A stretch of 36,941 nucleotides of DNA, taken from assembly GCA_041608535.1 (NCBI GenBank), contig JBFISM010000017.1, forward strand, positions 1-36,941. The letters run 5' to 3'. The notes under the pieces are model-generated. The model did not search any database and was not told the DNA's origin. It was given only the letters and a program-made list of their open reading frames with translations. Made by a program: the position numbers and the translations under genes. Positions 15,710 to 23,363 of the stretch are shown here, piece by piece; the stretch's first letter is position 1, and each line of letters begins with the position of its first letter. The stretch comes from JBFISM01 sp041608535 (lineage in GTDB: Bacteria > Actinomycetota > Acidimicrobiia > Spongiisociales > UBA5794).

Positions 15710-16489
15710 ATGCGGTTGCCAGATTTCGTGATCGTGGGTGCACAGAAGGCAGGTACGACCGCAGTGCTCAACACGCTGGTGTGCCATCCCGACATCGGTG
15801 GCGCCGATCCGTTCGTGCGGAAGATGCCGGGCCGCCGGTTTCCCTGGCGCCGCCGGCAGGAGCGAGTGATCACCGAACCGCATTTCTTCACGTACCGCTG
15901 GGACAGAGGCACGGACTGGTATCGGTCGCTCTTCACGAGCGATGCTGCGGTCGTCGGCGAGCGCACCCCGGCGATCCTGCATCATGCCGAAGCACGACGG
16001 CGGCTGCGCACGGTGATTCCCTACGCCAAGCTCATCGTTCTGCTGCGCGACCCCGTGGCCCGGGCGTACTCCCACTGGAATCACTACGGGCAGACTCGAG
16101 GTCCCGCCGGACGAGCAACCTGGGTCGGGGAGTCGTTCGACGATGCCATGAGGGCCGACCGCGACTGGATGTTCACCCGATCCCGCTATGGAACCCATCT
16201 GGATGCGTTGTTCGCCGACTTCCCGCGCCACCAAGTGTTCGTCGGTATCTCGGAACGCATCAGAAACGAGCCGCAACCCGAATACGACCGGCTGTTCGAT
16301 TTCCTTGGTGTCCATCGCCGACCGGTCGCCGAGCTCACTCCCCGGCAGACTCATACGCGCCGCTACACCACACCCCTCGACACCACGACCAAACGTCGCT
16401 GGGACAGATCGTTCGCCGAAGAGGTGGGGCGTGTCCGTTCGCTGCTCGGCGACCCGCTCCCCGAATGGCCGACCGCGCCTGCCGGGTGA
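15710..16489 (+). CDS. PAPS-dependent sulfotransferase
   Basis: A 259-residue sulfotransferase of the heparan/carbohydrate type, moving sulfate from PAPS to a hydroxyl or amine. It opens MRLPDFVIVGAQKAGTTAVL, which holds the 5'-phosphosulfate-binding loop (residues 8-17), and has the 3'-phosphate-binding segment LIVLLRDPVARAYSHW with its Arg and Ser. The acceptor is unknown. There is no signal peptide or membrane anchor, so it should act in the cytoplasm on a small molecule, lipid or glycan precursor. GTG 15704 is an alternative start. No sulfate-activation or glycan genes adjoin it. Confidence 0.88.
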   Translation: MRLPDFVIVGAQKAGTTAVLNTLVCHPDIGGADPFVRKMPGRRFPWRRRQERVITEPHFFTYRWDRGTDWYRSLFTSDAAVVGERTPAILHHAEARRRLRTVIPYAKLIVLLRDPVARAYSHWNHYGQTRGPAGRATWVGESFDDAMRADRDWMFTRSRYGTHLDALFADFPRHQVFVGISERIRNEPQPEYDRLFDFLGVHRRPVAELTPRQTHTRRYTTPLDTTTKRRWDRSFAEEVGRVRSLLGDPLPEWPTAPAG

Positions 16490-16532
16490 CACGCTCCCGG
16501 CCGGAGCTGCGTTCAGCCGGGAACCGGCGGGG

Positions 16533-17666
16533 CTACTCGAGCATCTCTTTGATGCGGCGCCAGGCATCGTGGGCAGGGTCCACCACTTCGAAGTGGTCGA
16601 CGTCCTCGAGGACGAGCCCGGTCACCTCGCCACCGGCAGCGACGATCGCATCGATGTACGTTCGGCTCAACGCCACCGGGACCCGGTCGTCGGCGGTCCC
16701 ATGCACGACGAGCTGACTGCCCAAGTAGCCGATGCTCATCGGTGATGCCGCAACGTAGCGATCCCCGATGTCGTCGGGTGCGCCGCCGAGGAACTCGGCG
16801 GTGGCGTCCTCGCCGAGCCCCAGCTCGTGGGCGCGATGGAGATCGACGACACCCGCCAGCGAGACGACACGATCGACCGTGTCCGGCATGGCGGCAGCAG
16901 CCCACAGCGCGAGCTGTCCACCGGCCGAATGGCCGATCACGATGACCTCCTCGGGATCGTGGGCCTCGACGGCGTGATCGATCGCCGAGACCACATCTTC
17001 CGCCGTCTCCGGCCACCCGCCCCCGCTCCCCACTCTGCGGTACTCGATGTTGGCCGTCACCCAGCCTTCCCTGGTGAGGTCGATGGCGAGACCGTCGATG
17101 GTGTCGCGGTGCCACGGGTCCCGCCAGAACCCCCCGTGCACGAGCACGGCGAGCCGGTCGCCACCGCTGCCCGGAAGCCGAACGTCGATGATCTGGCTGG
17201 GGTGATCCCCATAGCTCGATTCGGTTGGAGGGTGCTCCGTGAGCCTGAGGAGCGCCAGCAATCCGTCGCCGTATCCACGCACGCCCCGCCCGTAGATCGT
17301 GCGTAGCGAGGCGGGCGCCGTGACCGAGTTGGCTCGCCAGATCTCCCGGGCGTGGATGTTCGAGATGTGCACCTCGACGCAGGGGATGTCGACGGCGACC
17401 AGGGCGTCGTACAGCGCGTAGCTGTAATGGGTGAGCGCGCCCCCATTGAGGATGATCCCATCGGTGACGCCCCTGGCGTCGTGGATCCGGTCGATCAGCT
17501 CTCCTTCGTGATTCGATTGGAAGGTGTCGACCTCCACCCCGAGCGCAGCGCCCTGATCGATCAGATCGGCTTCGATGTCTTCCAACGTTGTGTAGCCGTA
17601 CACGTCCGGCTCGCGCAGTCCGAGCAGGTTGAGGTTGGGGCCGTTGATCAGGAGGATGCGCTCCAC
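16533..17666 (-). CDS. aroQ: Fusion: type II 3-dehydroquinate dehydratase + alpha/beta hydrolase
   Basis: Two full domains lie in one 377-residue frame. Residues 1-145 are a type II dehydroquinase with its catalytic set intact: Arg18 and Tyr23 (LREPDVYG), Asn74 (ILNGG), His80, His100 and Ser102 (VEVHISN) and Arg111. It should dehydrate 3-dehydroquinate to 3-dehydroshikimate. Residues 160-377 are an alpha/beta hydrolase of the HGGxW group (as in arylformamidase-like and carboxylesterase proteins): oxyanion HGGFW 177-181, nucleophile Ser247 in GHSAGG, an Asp at 326/327 and His358. The start is GTG, nine bases after the stop of the lipoate ligase-family gene. The fusion is unusual; the hydrolase substrate is unknown. 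Confidence 0.9.
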   Translation of the reverse strand: MERILLINGPNLNLLGLREPDVYGYTTLEDIEADLIDQGAALGVEVDTFQSNHEGELIDRIHDARGVTDGIILNGGALTHYSYALYDALVAVDIPCVEVHISNIHAREIWRANSVTAPASLRTIYGRGVRGYGDGLLALLRLTEHPPTESSYGDHPSQIIDVRLPGSGGDRLAVLVHGGFWRDPWHRDTIDGLAIDLTREGWVTANIEYRRVGSGGGWPETAEDVVSAIDHAVEAHDPEEVIVIGHSAGGQLALWAAAAMPDTVDRVVSLAGVVDLHRAHELGLGEDATAEFLGGAPDDIGDRYVAASPMSIGYLGSQLVVHGTADDRVPVALSRTYIDAIVAAGGEVTGLVLEDVDHFEVVDPAHDAWRRIKEMLE

Positions 17667-17675
17667 GGAGGCAGG

Positions 17676-18461
17676 CTATTCAGCGGGCTCTCTGCCAACA
17701 ACCACGCCGGTCGGCGAGAGATGCTCCGGGACCAGCGTGCGGGCGAGCGCCATCGTTTCGTCACCGATCCGCCCCGGCACCAGCTCAGCGATACCGGCGA
17801 ACTCGCGGCGAATCGCCGCCGCAGCCGCAGCCGGTGTCACCTCCGGGACGACATCGCTGAGCGCACCGACGGTTTGTGGTTCCCAGTCGAGGCGCAGCGC
17901 CCCGTACACGGCGACGAGCACGTCCCGGATCAGCTCGGGGTTGCGCACCACGACCACGCCACCGACATGAGCAGCTCGCCGCGCCAGTCGCTGACCGACT
18001 CCCATGAGTTTGATGCGGCCGGCGTGGTGGACGGAGTAGTCGCCGGGGCAGTACTCGCCGGGTATCTGGCCGGTTTCCGCCTCGATCCCGAGAGTGGCGA
18101 ACGCTCGCACCATGAGGCGGGAGAGGGCCTCGAATCGTGCGTAAACACCGCGGCGGGGATCCGGATCGGGAATTGTCCAGGCGAAGGCGAGGGTGTGCTC
18201 CGTGAAGACTGCGGCGCGTCCCCCGGCGAGGCGCTCGATCGGGGTGAAGCCGTGGCTGACAGCGGCATCGACGGCGCTGCGATAGCCGGATTCCAAGGTA
18301 TCGCGCTTGCCGAAGGCGAGAATCCGACCCGGTGTGTGGACTCGCACCGTCTCCGGCACACGGCCGTCCGAGGCGTGCAGCAGCAGGGCCCGTGACACCG
18401 CAGTGTCGAGCGCGGGCTCCCGAGCGAAGTCGTTGGTGACGATGCGGATGCGGCGAGACAT
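17676..18461 (-). CDS. Lipoate-protein ligase A / octanoyltransferase family protein
   Basis: A 261-residue BPL/LplA/LipB-fold protein attaching lipoate or octanoate to carrier lysines of 2-oxoacid dehydrogenases or the glycine-cleavage H protein. The RLAGGRAAVFTEHTLAFAW segment matches the conserved RxxGGxA pocket, and IKLMGVGQRLARRAAHVGG contains the expected KxxGxxQ lysine (here KLMGVGQ). It is shorter than E. coli LplA and lacks the C-terminal accessory domain, so LipM/LipL-like transfer is possible instead of ATP-dependent ligation. A TACGCT element seven bases before the ATG suggests a leaderless message. It is co-transcribed with the downstream dehydroquinase-hydrolase gene. Confidence 0.85.
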   Translation of the reverse strand: MSRRIRIVTNDFAREPALDTAVSRALLLHASDGRVPETVRVHTPGRILAFGKRDTLESGYRSAVDAAVSHGFTPIERLAGGRAAVFTEHTLAFAWTIPDPDPRRGVYARFEALSRLMVRAFATLGIEAETGQIPGEYCPGDYSVHHAGRIKLMGVGQRLARRAAHVGGVVVVRNPELIRDVLVAVYGALRLDWEPQTVGALSDVVPEVTPAAAAAAIRREFAGIAELVPGRIGDETMALARTLVPEHLSPTGVVVGREPAE

Positions 18462-18468
18462 CGCGGCG

Positions 18469-18474
18469 AGCGTA
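18469..18474 (-). promoter_or_regulatory. -10 element of a leaderless lipoate ligase-family promoter
   Basis: TACGCT on the minus strand, seven bases before the ATG at 18461, with no ribosome site. Confidence 0.5.
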
Positions 18475-18513
18475 CCGGACCTTCGGTGCTGCGGTGTAAG
18501 CGATGACGGTCAC

Positions 18514-18519
18514 TAGGCT
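18514..18519 (+). promoter_or_regulatory. Candidate -10 of the lipoprotein gene
   Basis: TAGGCT within TCACTAGGCTCG, identical over 12 bases to the sixA promoter. Here it is followed by a leader of about 24 bases with AGGAGG before the GTG at 18551. Confidence 0.45.
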
Positions 18520-18550
18520 CGTCGGCTGCAAGGGCCACCAGGAGGATCCC

Positions 18551-19267
18551 GTGCGCCCCCATCGTTCCCCATATCCGAGCTACCGCATGGTGCTCGCCGT
18601 AGTGCTGCTCTCTGCGGCTCTCGGTGGGTGCGGCGATGCGGGCATGCTCGATGGGCTCGGTGAGCGTGGTCACGACTACGTCGTCGGCTCGACGACGCTG
18701 GCGCCGGAGGCCGCCACCGAGACGACACAGGCTCCGATGTTGCTCAGTCCCGTCGAGGGCATGCGCTGGTACAACGAGGAGATCGACGGCGAGACGGTGG
18801 GGGAGCCCTCGTTCGTGATCGGTACGGTGTGGGGGCGCAGCGACGGGGTCACTCGCTTCATCCAAGCGAGTCCCCACGAGATCGCCGCGGCGCTCCCCAA
18901 CATCGAGTTCCCCAGCCTGGTGCCCGATGACACGTTCTCGATCACGAGCCAGCTCGTGTACGACGTCGCATCCGGCACTCTCGATCCGGAGCTGTCCGCA
19001 GCATTTGGCTTCTGGAACTCGACGCCATACGCCGGGGACAACCGCAGCGTTGCGATCTTGCGGGTGGCGGAAGGGGGCGACGCCGATCCCGGGCAGGGCG
19101 TGACGGTGGTGCCCGCCGAGGAGGGGATCAACATCCGCTGGTTCGACAACGGTTACAGCTACGAGCTGTTCTGCCGCAAACCGCTACCGGAGGACGTCTG
19201 CCAGCAGATTGCAGTTTCGTCGCTACCTCTCGAGTTCATCGCCCCAGAGCGGCCGCTGGAGAGCTGA
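18551..19267 (+). CDS. Uncharacterised lipoprotein
   Basis: No family recognised. The 238-residue product has a 26-residue signal peptide with lipobox LGGC (Cys27), a Thr/Ala/Glu-rich linker to about residue 60, and a globular region. That region includes GMRWYNEEIDGETVGEP and two cysteines in the tail, the first in YELFCRKPLPEDVC. GTG 18551 has AGGAGG six bases upstream; an open frame to 18503 is unsupported. It should sit on the outer face of the membrane. It precedes the ABC exporter by 63 bases, which has its own candidate promoter. Confidence 0.8.
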   Translation: MRPHRSPYPSYRMVLAVVLLSAALGGCGDAGMLDGLGERGHDYVVGSTTLAPEAATETTQAPMLLSPVEGMRWYNEEIDGETVGEPSFVIGTVWGRSDGVTRFIQASPHEIAAALPNIEFPSLVPDDTFSITSQLVYDVASGTLDPELSAAFGFWNSTPYAGDNRSVAILRVAEGGDADPGQGVTVVPAEEGINIRWFDNGYSYELFCRKPLPEDVCQQIAVSSLPLEFIAPERPLES

Positions 19268-19294
19268 CGCGGACCTGCACCCGCAGCCAGGTCG

Positions 19295-19300
19295 TACCAT
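19295..19300 (+). promoter_or_regulatory. Candidate -10 of the ABC exporter gene
   Basis: TACCAT 30 bases before the GTG at 19331, with GAGGAGG in the leader about 4 to 9 bases ahead of the start codon. Confidence 0.35.
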
Positions 19301-19330
19301 GCCGTCACCGGCCGCAGCGAGGAGGATTGC

Positions 19331-21244
19331 GTGTTCCACGGCGGAAGCTGGTGGTCGTACGTTCGCTACGACGAAGACCAGGACAAGCCCACAGTGGACC
19401 GGGCGCTGTTGCGGCGAGTGCTCGGGTACGGCCTGGCGTACAAGGGGAAGGTGGCCATCGTCCTGGTGACGATCTTCGTCATCTCTCTGCTCAGCCTGGT
19501 GCCTCCGCTGATCATGCTCGCCCTCATCGACACGGCAATACCGGAAGAGGACCTGTCGATGGTCACCTGGCTCGGGCTCGCCATGGTGGCGGTCCCTCTG
19601 GTCAACGGGGTGGTGGGTGTGGTGCAGCGCCGCGCATCGGCCCAGATCGGCGAGGGAATCATCTTCGATCTGCGCTGTCAGCTGTACGGCCACTTGCAGC
19701 GCATGTCGCTCGGGTTCTTCACCGCCACTCGAACCGGCGAGCTCATGTCCCGGCTCAACAACGACGTGGTGGGAGCCCAGCAGGCGGTGACCGGTACGTT
19801 CGTCACGCTTGCGGCAAACATCGTCTCGACGATCCTCACGCTGGTCGTGATGGCGCGTCTCGAGTGGCGACTCACCCTCCTGGCGGTCGCCGTCCTCCCC
19901 CTCTTCATCTTCGCCAGCCGCCGGGTGGGCCGGACGCTGCGGGTGGTACGCCGGGAGCAGATGGAGCGCAACGCGGTGATGAACGCCCACATGCAGGAGA
20001 CGCTGAGCGTGTCCGGCGCATTGCTGGTGAAGCTGTTCGGGCGCACCGAGAGCGAGGACGATCGTTTCGCCGAGGAGGCGGCGGCGGTGCGTGATCTCGG
20101 TGTGCGTCAGGCCACGATCGGTCGCTGGTTCTTCATGGCGCTGGGCGTCATGTCGGCTCTCGGGTCGGCCCTCGTCTTCTGGGCCGGCGCCTACCTCGTG
20201 ATCTCCGCCGACTTGACGATCGGGACGGTCGTGGCCCTGTCCGCCTACCTGACCCAGCTGTACGGCCCCCTCTCGGCATTGTCCAACGCCAGGGTGGAGT
20301 TCGCCACCTCGCTCGTGTCGTTCGAGCGAGTGTTCGAGGTGCTCGACCTGCGGCGCTCGATAGTCGAGCGGCCCACGCCGGTGCGGTTGGAGCGCCTGCG
20401 CGGCACGATCGAGTTCGACGAGGTGTGGTTCGCTTACGGCACCGATGGCGGTCTCGGCTCGGTGCGGCGGTACAGCTCACATGACCTCGACGGCGACATC
20501 GAGTTGCCCAAGGCCGAGGGCTGGGCGCTGCGCGATCTCTCCTTCACCGTGGAGCCCGGCGAGTTGGTGGCGCTGGTCGGGCCCAGCGGCGCCGGGAAGA
20601 CGACCACCACCTACCTCGTGCCCCGGCTCTACGACGTGACCCAGGGAGCGGTACGCATCGATTGCCACGACGTCAGAGACCTCACTCTCGACTCGCTGGC
20701 CCGGGGCATCGGCGTGGTCACCCAGGAGTCGTATCTCTTCCACGACACCATCGGCGCCAACTTGCGGTATGCCAAAGCGGATGCGACCGATGAGGAGCTA
20801 CAAGCTGCGGCGGATGCGGCCAACATCGCCGATTTCATCGCACGGCTGCCCAGCGGCTACGACACCATCGTGGGGGAACGTGGCTACCGGCTCTCCGGTG
20901 GGGAGAAGCAGCGGATCGCCATCGCCAGAGTCATTCTCGAGGATCCGCAGATCCTGATCCTCGACGAGGCGACGTCGCACCTCGACGCCCATTCGGAAGC
21001 GCTCATCCAGGAGGCTCTGGAGCGAGTGATGCAGGGGAGGACCTCGCTCGTGATCGCCCATCGTCTGTCCACGATCCTTGCGGCGGACCGGATCCTGGTC
21101 ATCGATGACGGCACGCTCGTCGAGGAGGGCACGCACGCCGAGCTGTTGCGCCGTGGCGGGCTCTACGCCTCGTTGTACCGCACCCAGTTCCTCGAGACGG
21201 AACCCGCCGAGCCGGCCTTGGGAACTCGACCGGAGCTCAACTAG
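19331..21244 (+). CDS. ABC exporter, fused permease and ATPase
   Basis: A 637-residue half-transporter of the MsbA/multidrug type. The N-terminal ~345 residues form a six-helix membrane domain (first helix about 43-66, IVLVTIFVISLLSLVPPLI). The ATPase domain has Walker A GPSGAGKTT near residue 417, the signature LSGGEKQR near 521, Walker B ILILDEATSHLD near 538-549 and the switch IAHRLST. It should work as a homodimer exporting lipid, drug or peptide. An oddity is an extra ~20 residues between the A-loop tyrosine (FAYG) and the start of the core (LRDLSF). The GTG start has GAGGAGG upstream. No partner half-transporter gene adjoins it. Confidence 0.92.
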   Translation: MFHGGSWWSYVRYDEDQDKPTVDRALLRRVLGYGLAYKGKVAIVLVTIFVISLLSLVPPLIMLALIDTAIPEEDLSMVTWLGLAMVAVPLVNGVVGVVQRRASAQIGEGIIFDLRCQLYGHLQRMSLGFFTATRTGELMSRLNNDVVGAQQAVTGTFVTLAANIVSTILTLVVMARLEWRLTLLAVAVLPLFIFASRRVGRTLRVVRREQMERNAVMNAHMQETLSVSGALLVKLFGRTESEDDRFAEEAAAVRDLGVRQATIGRWFFMALGVMSALGSALVFWAGAYLVISADLTIGTVVALSAYLTQLYGPLSALSNARVEFATSLVSFERVFEVLDLRRSIVERPTPVRLERLRGTIEFDEVWFAYGTDGGLGSVRRYSSHDLDGDIELPKAEGWALRDLSFTVEPGELVALVGPSGAGKTTTTYLVPRLYDVTQGAVRIDCHDVRDLTLDSLARGIGVVTQESYLFHDTIGANLRYAKADATDEELQAAADAANIADFIARLPSGYDTIVGERGYRLSGGEKQRIAIARVILEDPQILILDEATSHLDAHSEALIQEALERVMQGRTSLVIAHRLSTILAADRILVIDDGTLVEEGTHAELLRRGGLYASLYRTQFLETEPAEPALGTRPELN

Positions 21245-21257
21245 CCGAGAGCCGCGA

Positions 21258-22193
21258 TCAGTCAGTTGCCAGGTCGGCCCAGCCGGTCCCATCCCAGCGG
21301 GCGATCACGCCCGGTCCGGGACGCAAGTCCGGGTGGGGGCGGTGTGTTGCCCATGCCAGCGCCTCGACGGCGGCGACGAGCCGGGGACCGGGACGGCTCG
21401 TGTACCCGGAACCGTCGATGGCGAGCACGATCGGGTCCCGCTGCCACAGCGGTTCCCACTCCGCAGCGGCCAGCAGCGGCGCAGCACGGTCGATCGTCTC
21501 GGCGAGATCGAAGCCGCAGAAGGCAAAGAGGACCATCTCCGGTTCGCATGAGAGAAGCTCCGCGAGGTCGGTACGACGACTGGGCTCCCCGGAGGAGCCG
21601 AAGACATTGCGCGCTCCGGCAGCCTCGATCACGTCGGGCAACCAGTGCCCGGGTGCAAACAGGGGATCCGGCCACTCGATGGCAGCCAGCCGTGGCCGGG
21701 TCAGGTCCGCTATTCGGCGCCGGACCCACTCGAGCCGGTTCTTCAGGTGAGAGGCGAGTGCCAGCCCCTGGCGGAGACCTCCGATCGCCGCGCCGATCGT
21801 CTCGGCACCGGAGATGACCTCGTCGAGTGTCTGCGGATCGAAGGAGACGACGGTGGCTGCGTTCGGCATGGTGCACACCGCCGTTTCGACGGTGGGGAGA
21901 TCGACCGCACACACGGCACACGTTGCCTGCGTCAGCACCACGTCCGGCTCTGTGGCCAGGAGCGCAGCCTCGTCGAGGGAATAGATGGTGTGGTCGTCAC
22001 GCACGGAGCGGGCCACGGCGGCATCGATCTCGGCTGGCTCCAGGCCGGGTGGGAGTAGATCCTTGGTCACCACGGGGACCGTGGCGATCGATGGCGGATG
22101 ATCGCATTCATGAGTCCGGGCGACGAGACGGTGGCCGAGGCGCATCGCAGCCACCATCTCAGTGGTCGACGGTACGAGGGACGCGACACGCAC
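21258..22193 (-). CDS. Cobalamin-binding-type (BtuF-like) protein without signal peptide
   Basis: A 311-residue class III binding-fold protein like BtuF. The ASLVPSTTEMVAAM opening, RTHECDHPP, LDEAALLATEPDVVLTQATCAVCAVD and the late GYTSRPGPRLVAAVEAL are typical of a cytoplasm-predicted group related to vitamin B12 binding proteins, with the conserved TQxxCxVCA cysteines. The GTG at 22193 starts directly before the fold, preceded by TACCGT and seven bases, so there is no room for a signal peptide. A longer open frame to 22361 overlaps the divergent gene and is unsupported. The ligand (cobalamin or other corrinoid/metal complex) is inferred from the family. It does not adjoin BtuCD genes. Confidence 0.8.
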   Translation of the reverse strand: MRVASLVPSTTEMVAAMRLGHRLVARTHECDHPPSIATVPVVTKDLLPPGLEPAEIDAAVARSVRDDHTIYSLDEAALLATEPDVVLTQATCAVCAVDLPTVETAVCTMPNAATVVSFDPQTLDEVISGAETIGAAIGGLRQGLALASHLKNRLEWVRRRIADLTRPRLAAIEWPDPLFAPGHWLPDVIEAAGARNVFGSSGEPSRRTDLAELLSCEPEMVLFAFCGFDLAETIDRAAPLLAAAEWEPLWQRDPIVLAIDGSGYTSRPGPRLVAAVEALAWATHRPHPDLRPGPGVIARWDGTGWADLATD

Positions 22194-22200
22194 GGCGGAG

Positions 22201-22206
22201 ACGGTA
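22201..22206 (-). promoter_or_regulatory. -10 element of a leaderless GTG start (BtuF-like gene)
   Basis: TACCGT on the minus strand followed by seven bases and GTG at 22193. It decides the start codon. Confidence 0.5.
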
Positions 22207-22241
22207 GCGGGAGGGTCGACGGAAATGTCGGTGGCGAGCAG

Positions 22242-22247
22242 TACCCT
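22242..22247 (+). promoter_or_regulatory. -10 element of a leaderless GTG start (lipoprotein gene)
   Basis: TACCCT followed by seven bases and GTG at 22255. It diverges from the BtuF-like promoter with only 35 bases between the two -10 elements. Confidence 0.45.
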
Positions 22248-22254
22248 GCAGTCC

Positions 22255-22893
22255 GTGAAGCGGCGAAGCATGACGCGGGGGCGTCGCAGGGGGAGCCGGC
22301 TGCGCCGGATGGCAACAGTTGTCGGATGGTGCTGCATCGTTGTTGCCGGGTGCAGCGGCAACGGGCAGAGCGCCGCTGCCTACTTCGATGCACTCAATGC
22401 CGAGACCGAGAAGTACGACGAGGCGCTGACCACGCTCCGGGCCACGTACGGCGAGGAGCTGGAGACCGAGCTGAATGCGCTCCAGGATCGCACCGACTTC
22501 ACGGATACGTCCTCGGTGGACGCCTATTTCGACCAGGCCAAGGAAGTGGCCATCGTGAAGACGGCGGAGCTCTTCTCCAACTCGGGCACTGAGCTGCGCG
22601 CCTTCCTCGATGAGCTGAAGACCATGGAGCCACCCGACGAGTTCGGCGAGGTGCATCAAGATGCGTTGGCCGCCGGAGAAGCGCTGGCCGCTGCGATGCC
22701 GCTCACCATCGAATCAGTTCGCAGTCTGGATGCACTGGAAGATCTCGACGAGACGCTGCTCGATACGCCGTACAGCGTTGCGACCCAACGTTTCGGGATC
22801 GCGTGTCAGAACCTGGAGGACGCCGCCGTTGCGGCCGGGTTGGATGTCGACATCAGCTGTCCGCTGGGTCCCGCCGTCGTCGCCGGCGGATGA
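22255..22893 (+). CDS. Uncharacterised lipoprotein, first gene of a three-gene unit
   Basis: No named family recognised. The 212-residue product has an Arg-rich N-terminus, a hydrophobic stretch and the lipobox VVAGC (Cys33). The rest is acidic and probably helical (YFDALNAETEKYDEALTTL, FLDELKTMEPPDEFGEVHQDAL), suggesting an extracytoplasmic helical bundle. The GTG start was chosen from the TACCCT-N7-GTG spacing; ATG 22270 in the same frame is an alternative. Its stop overlaps the next start as ATGA. Two cysteines near the C-terminus (IACQNL and ISCPLG) could form a disulfide. Confidence 0.75.
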   Translation: MKRRSMTRGRRRGSRLRRMATVVGWCCIVVAGCSGNGQSAAAYFDALNAETEKYDEALTTLRATYGEELETELNALQDRTDFTDTSSVDAYFDQAKEVAIVKTAELFSNSGTELRAFLDELKTMEPPDEFGEVHQDALAAGEALAAAMPLTIESVRSLDALEDLDETLLDTPYSVATQRFGIACQNLEDAAVAAGLDVDISCPLGPAVVAGG

Positions 22894-23363
22894 CGCGTTC
22901 GACCCTCGGCGCAGTGGCGATCACGCTGGTCATTGCGGGTTGCGGCTCCGAGGCCGGCGGTGGGGCGTCGGATCAGACTCCGGCCCCGGCAGCGACCGTG
23001 CGCACCGATGCGCCGACCACGTCCAACGGCGAGCCTTCCACCACCGGTGAGATGGACGACGGATGCGCCCACGTCATCGACGGCTCCGTGACACGGAGCG
23101 GCGATACCTTCACGGTGAGCGCGACCGTGCGGTCTGCAGACACCGGCGAAGACAAGTACGCCGATCGTTGGGAGGTACGCGGTCCCGATGGCACCGTGCT
23201 GGGCGAGCGGGTGCTCACCCATCCTCACGTCGACGAGCAGCCTTTTACGCGCAGCCTCAGCGGTGTGAGCATTCCGGACGAGGTGTCCTCCGTGGTCCTG
23301 GCGGCCCACGACTCCGTCGTCGGCTTCTGCGGCGACATCTTCGAGGTCGTGGTGCAGCGATGA
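22890..23363 (+). CDS. Small lipoprotein with Gmad2/beta-sandwich-like domain
   Basis: A 157-residue protein with a signal peptide and lipobox VIAGC (Cys18), a Thr/Ser/Pro-rich linker and a beta-rich domain from about residue 55. The SGDTFTVSATVRSADTGEDKYADRWEV pattern looks like an immunoglobulin-type fold, and the LGERVLTHPHVDEQPFTRSLSGVSIPDEVSSVVLAAHDS stretch is shared by small actinobacterial lipoproteins; I cannot name the family with certainty. Two cysteines (DGCAHV, GFCGD) may form a disulfide. Its start overlaps the previous stop (ATGA) and its stop overlaps the NUDIX gene start (ATGA), so the three genes are translationally coupled. Confidence 0.75.
   Translation: MTRSTLGAVAITLVIAGCGSEAGGGASDQTPAPAATVRTDAPTTSNGEPSTTGEMDDGCAHVIDGSVTRSGDTFTVSATVRSADTGEDKYADRWEVRGPDGTVLGERVLTHPHVDEQPFTRSLSGVSIPDEVSSVVLAAHDSVVGFCGDIFEVVVQR

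Noticed and set aside
14081..16567. Minus-strand open frame of 828 codons
   Set aside because: It crosses the convincing aminotransferase and sulfotransferase genes in antisense and shows no domain of its own.
15710..18461. Secondary-metabolite gene cluster built around the sulfotransferase and the AroQ-hydrolase fusion
   Set aside because: The genes are convergent and there is no synthase, glycosyltransferase or oxygenase next to them; the proximity alone is not evidence.
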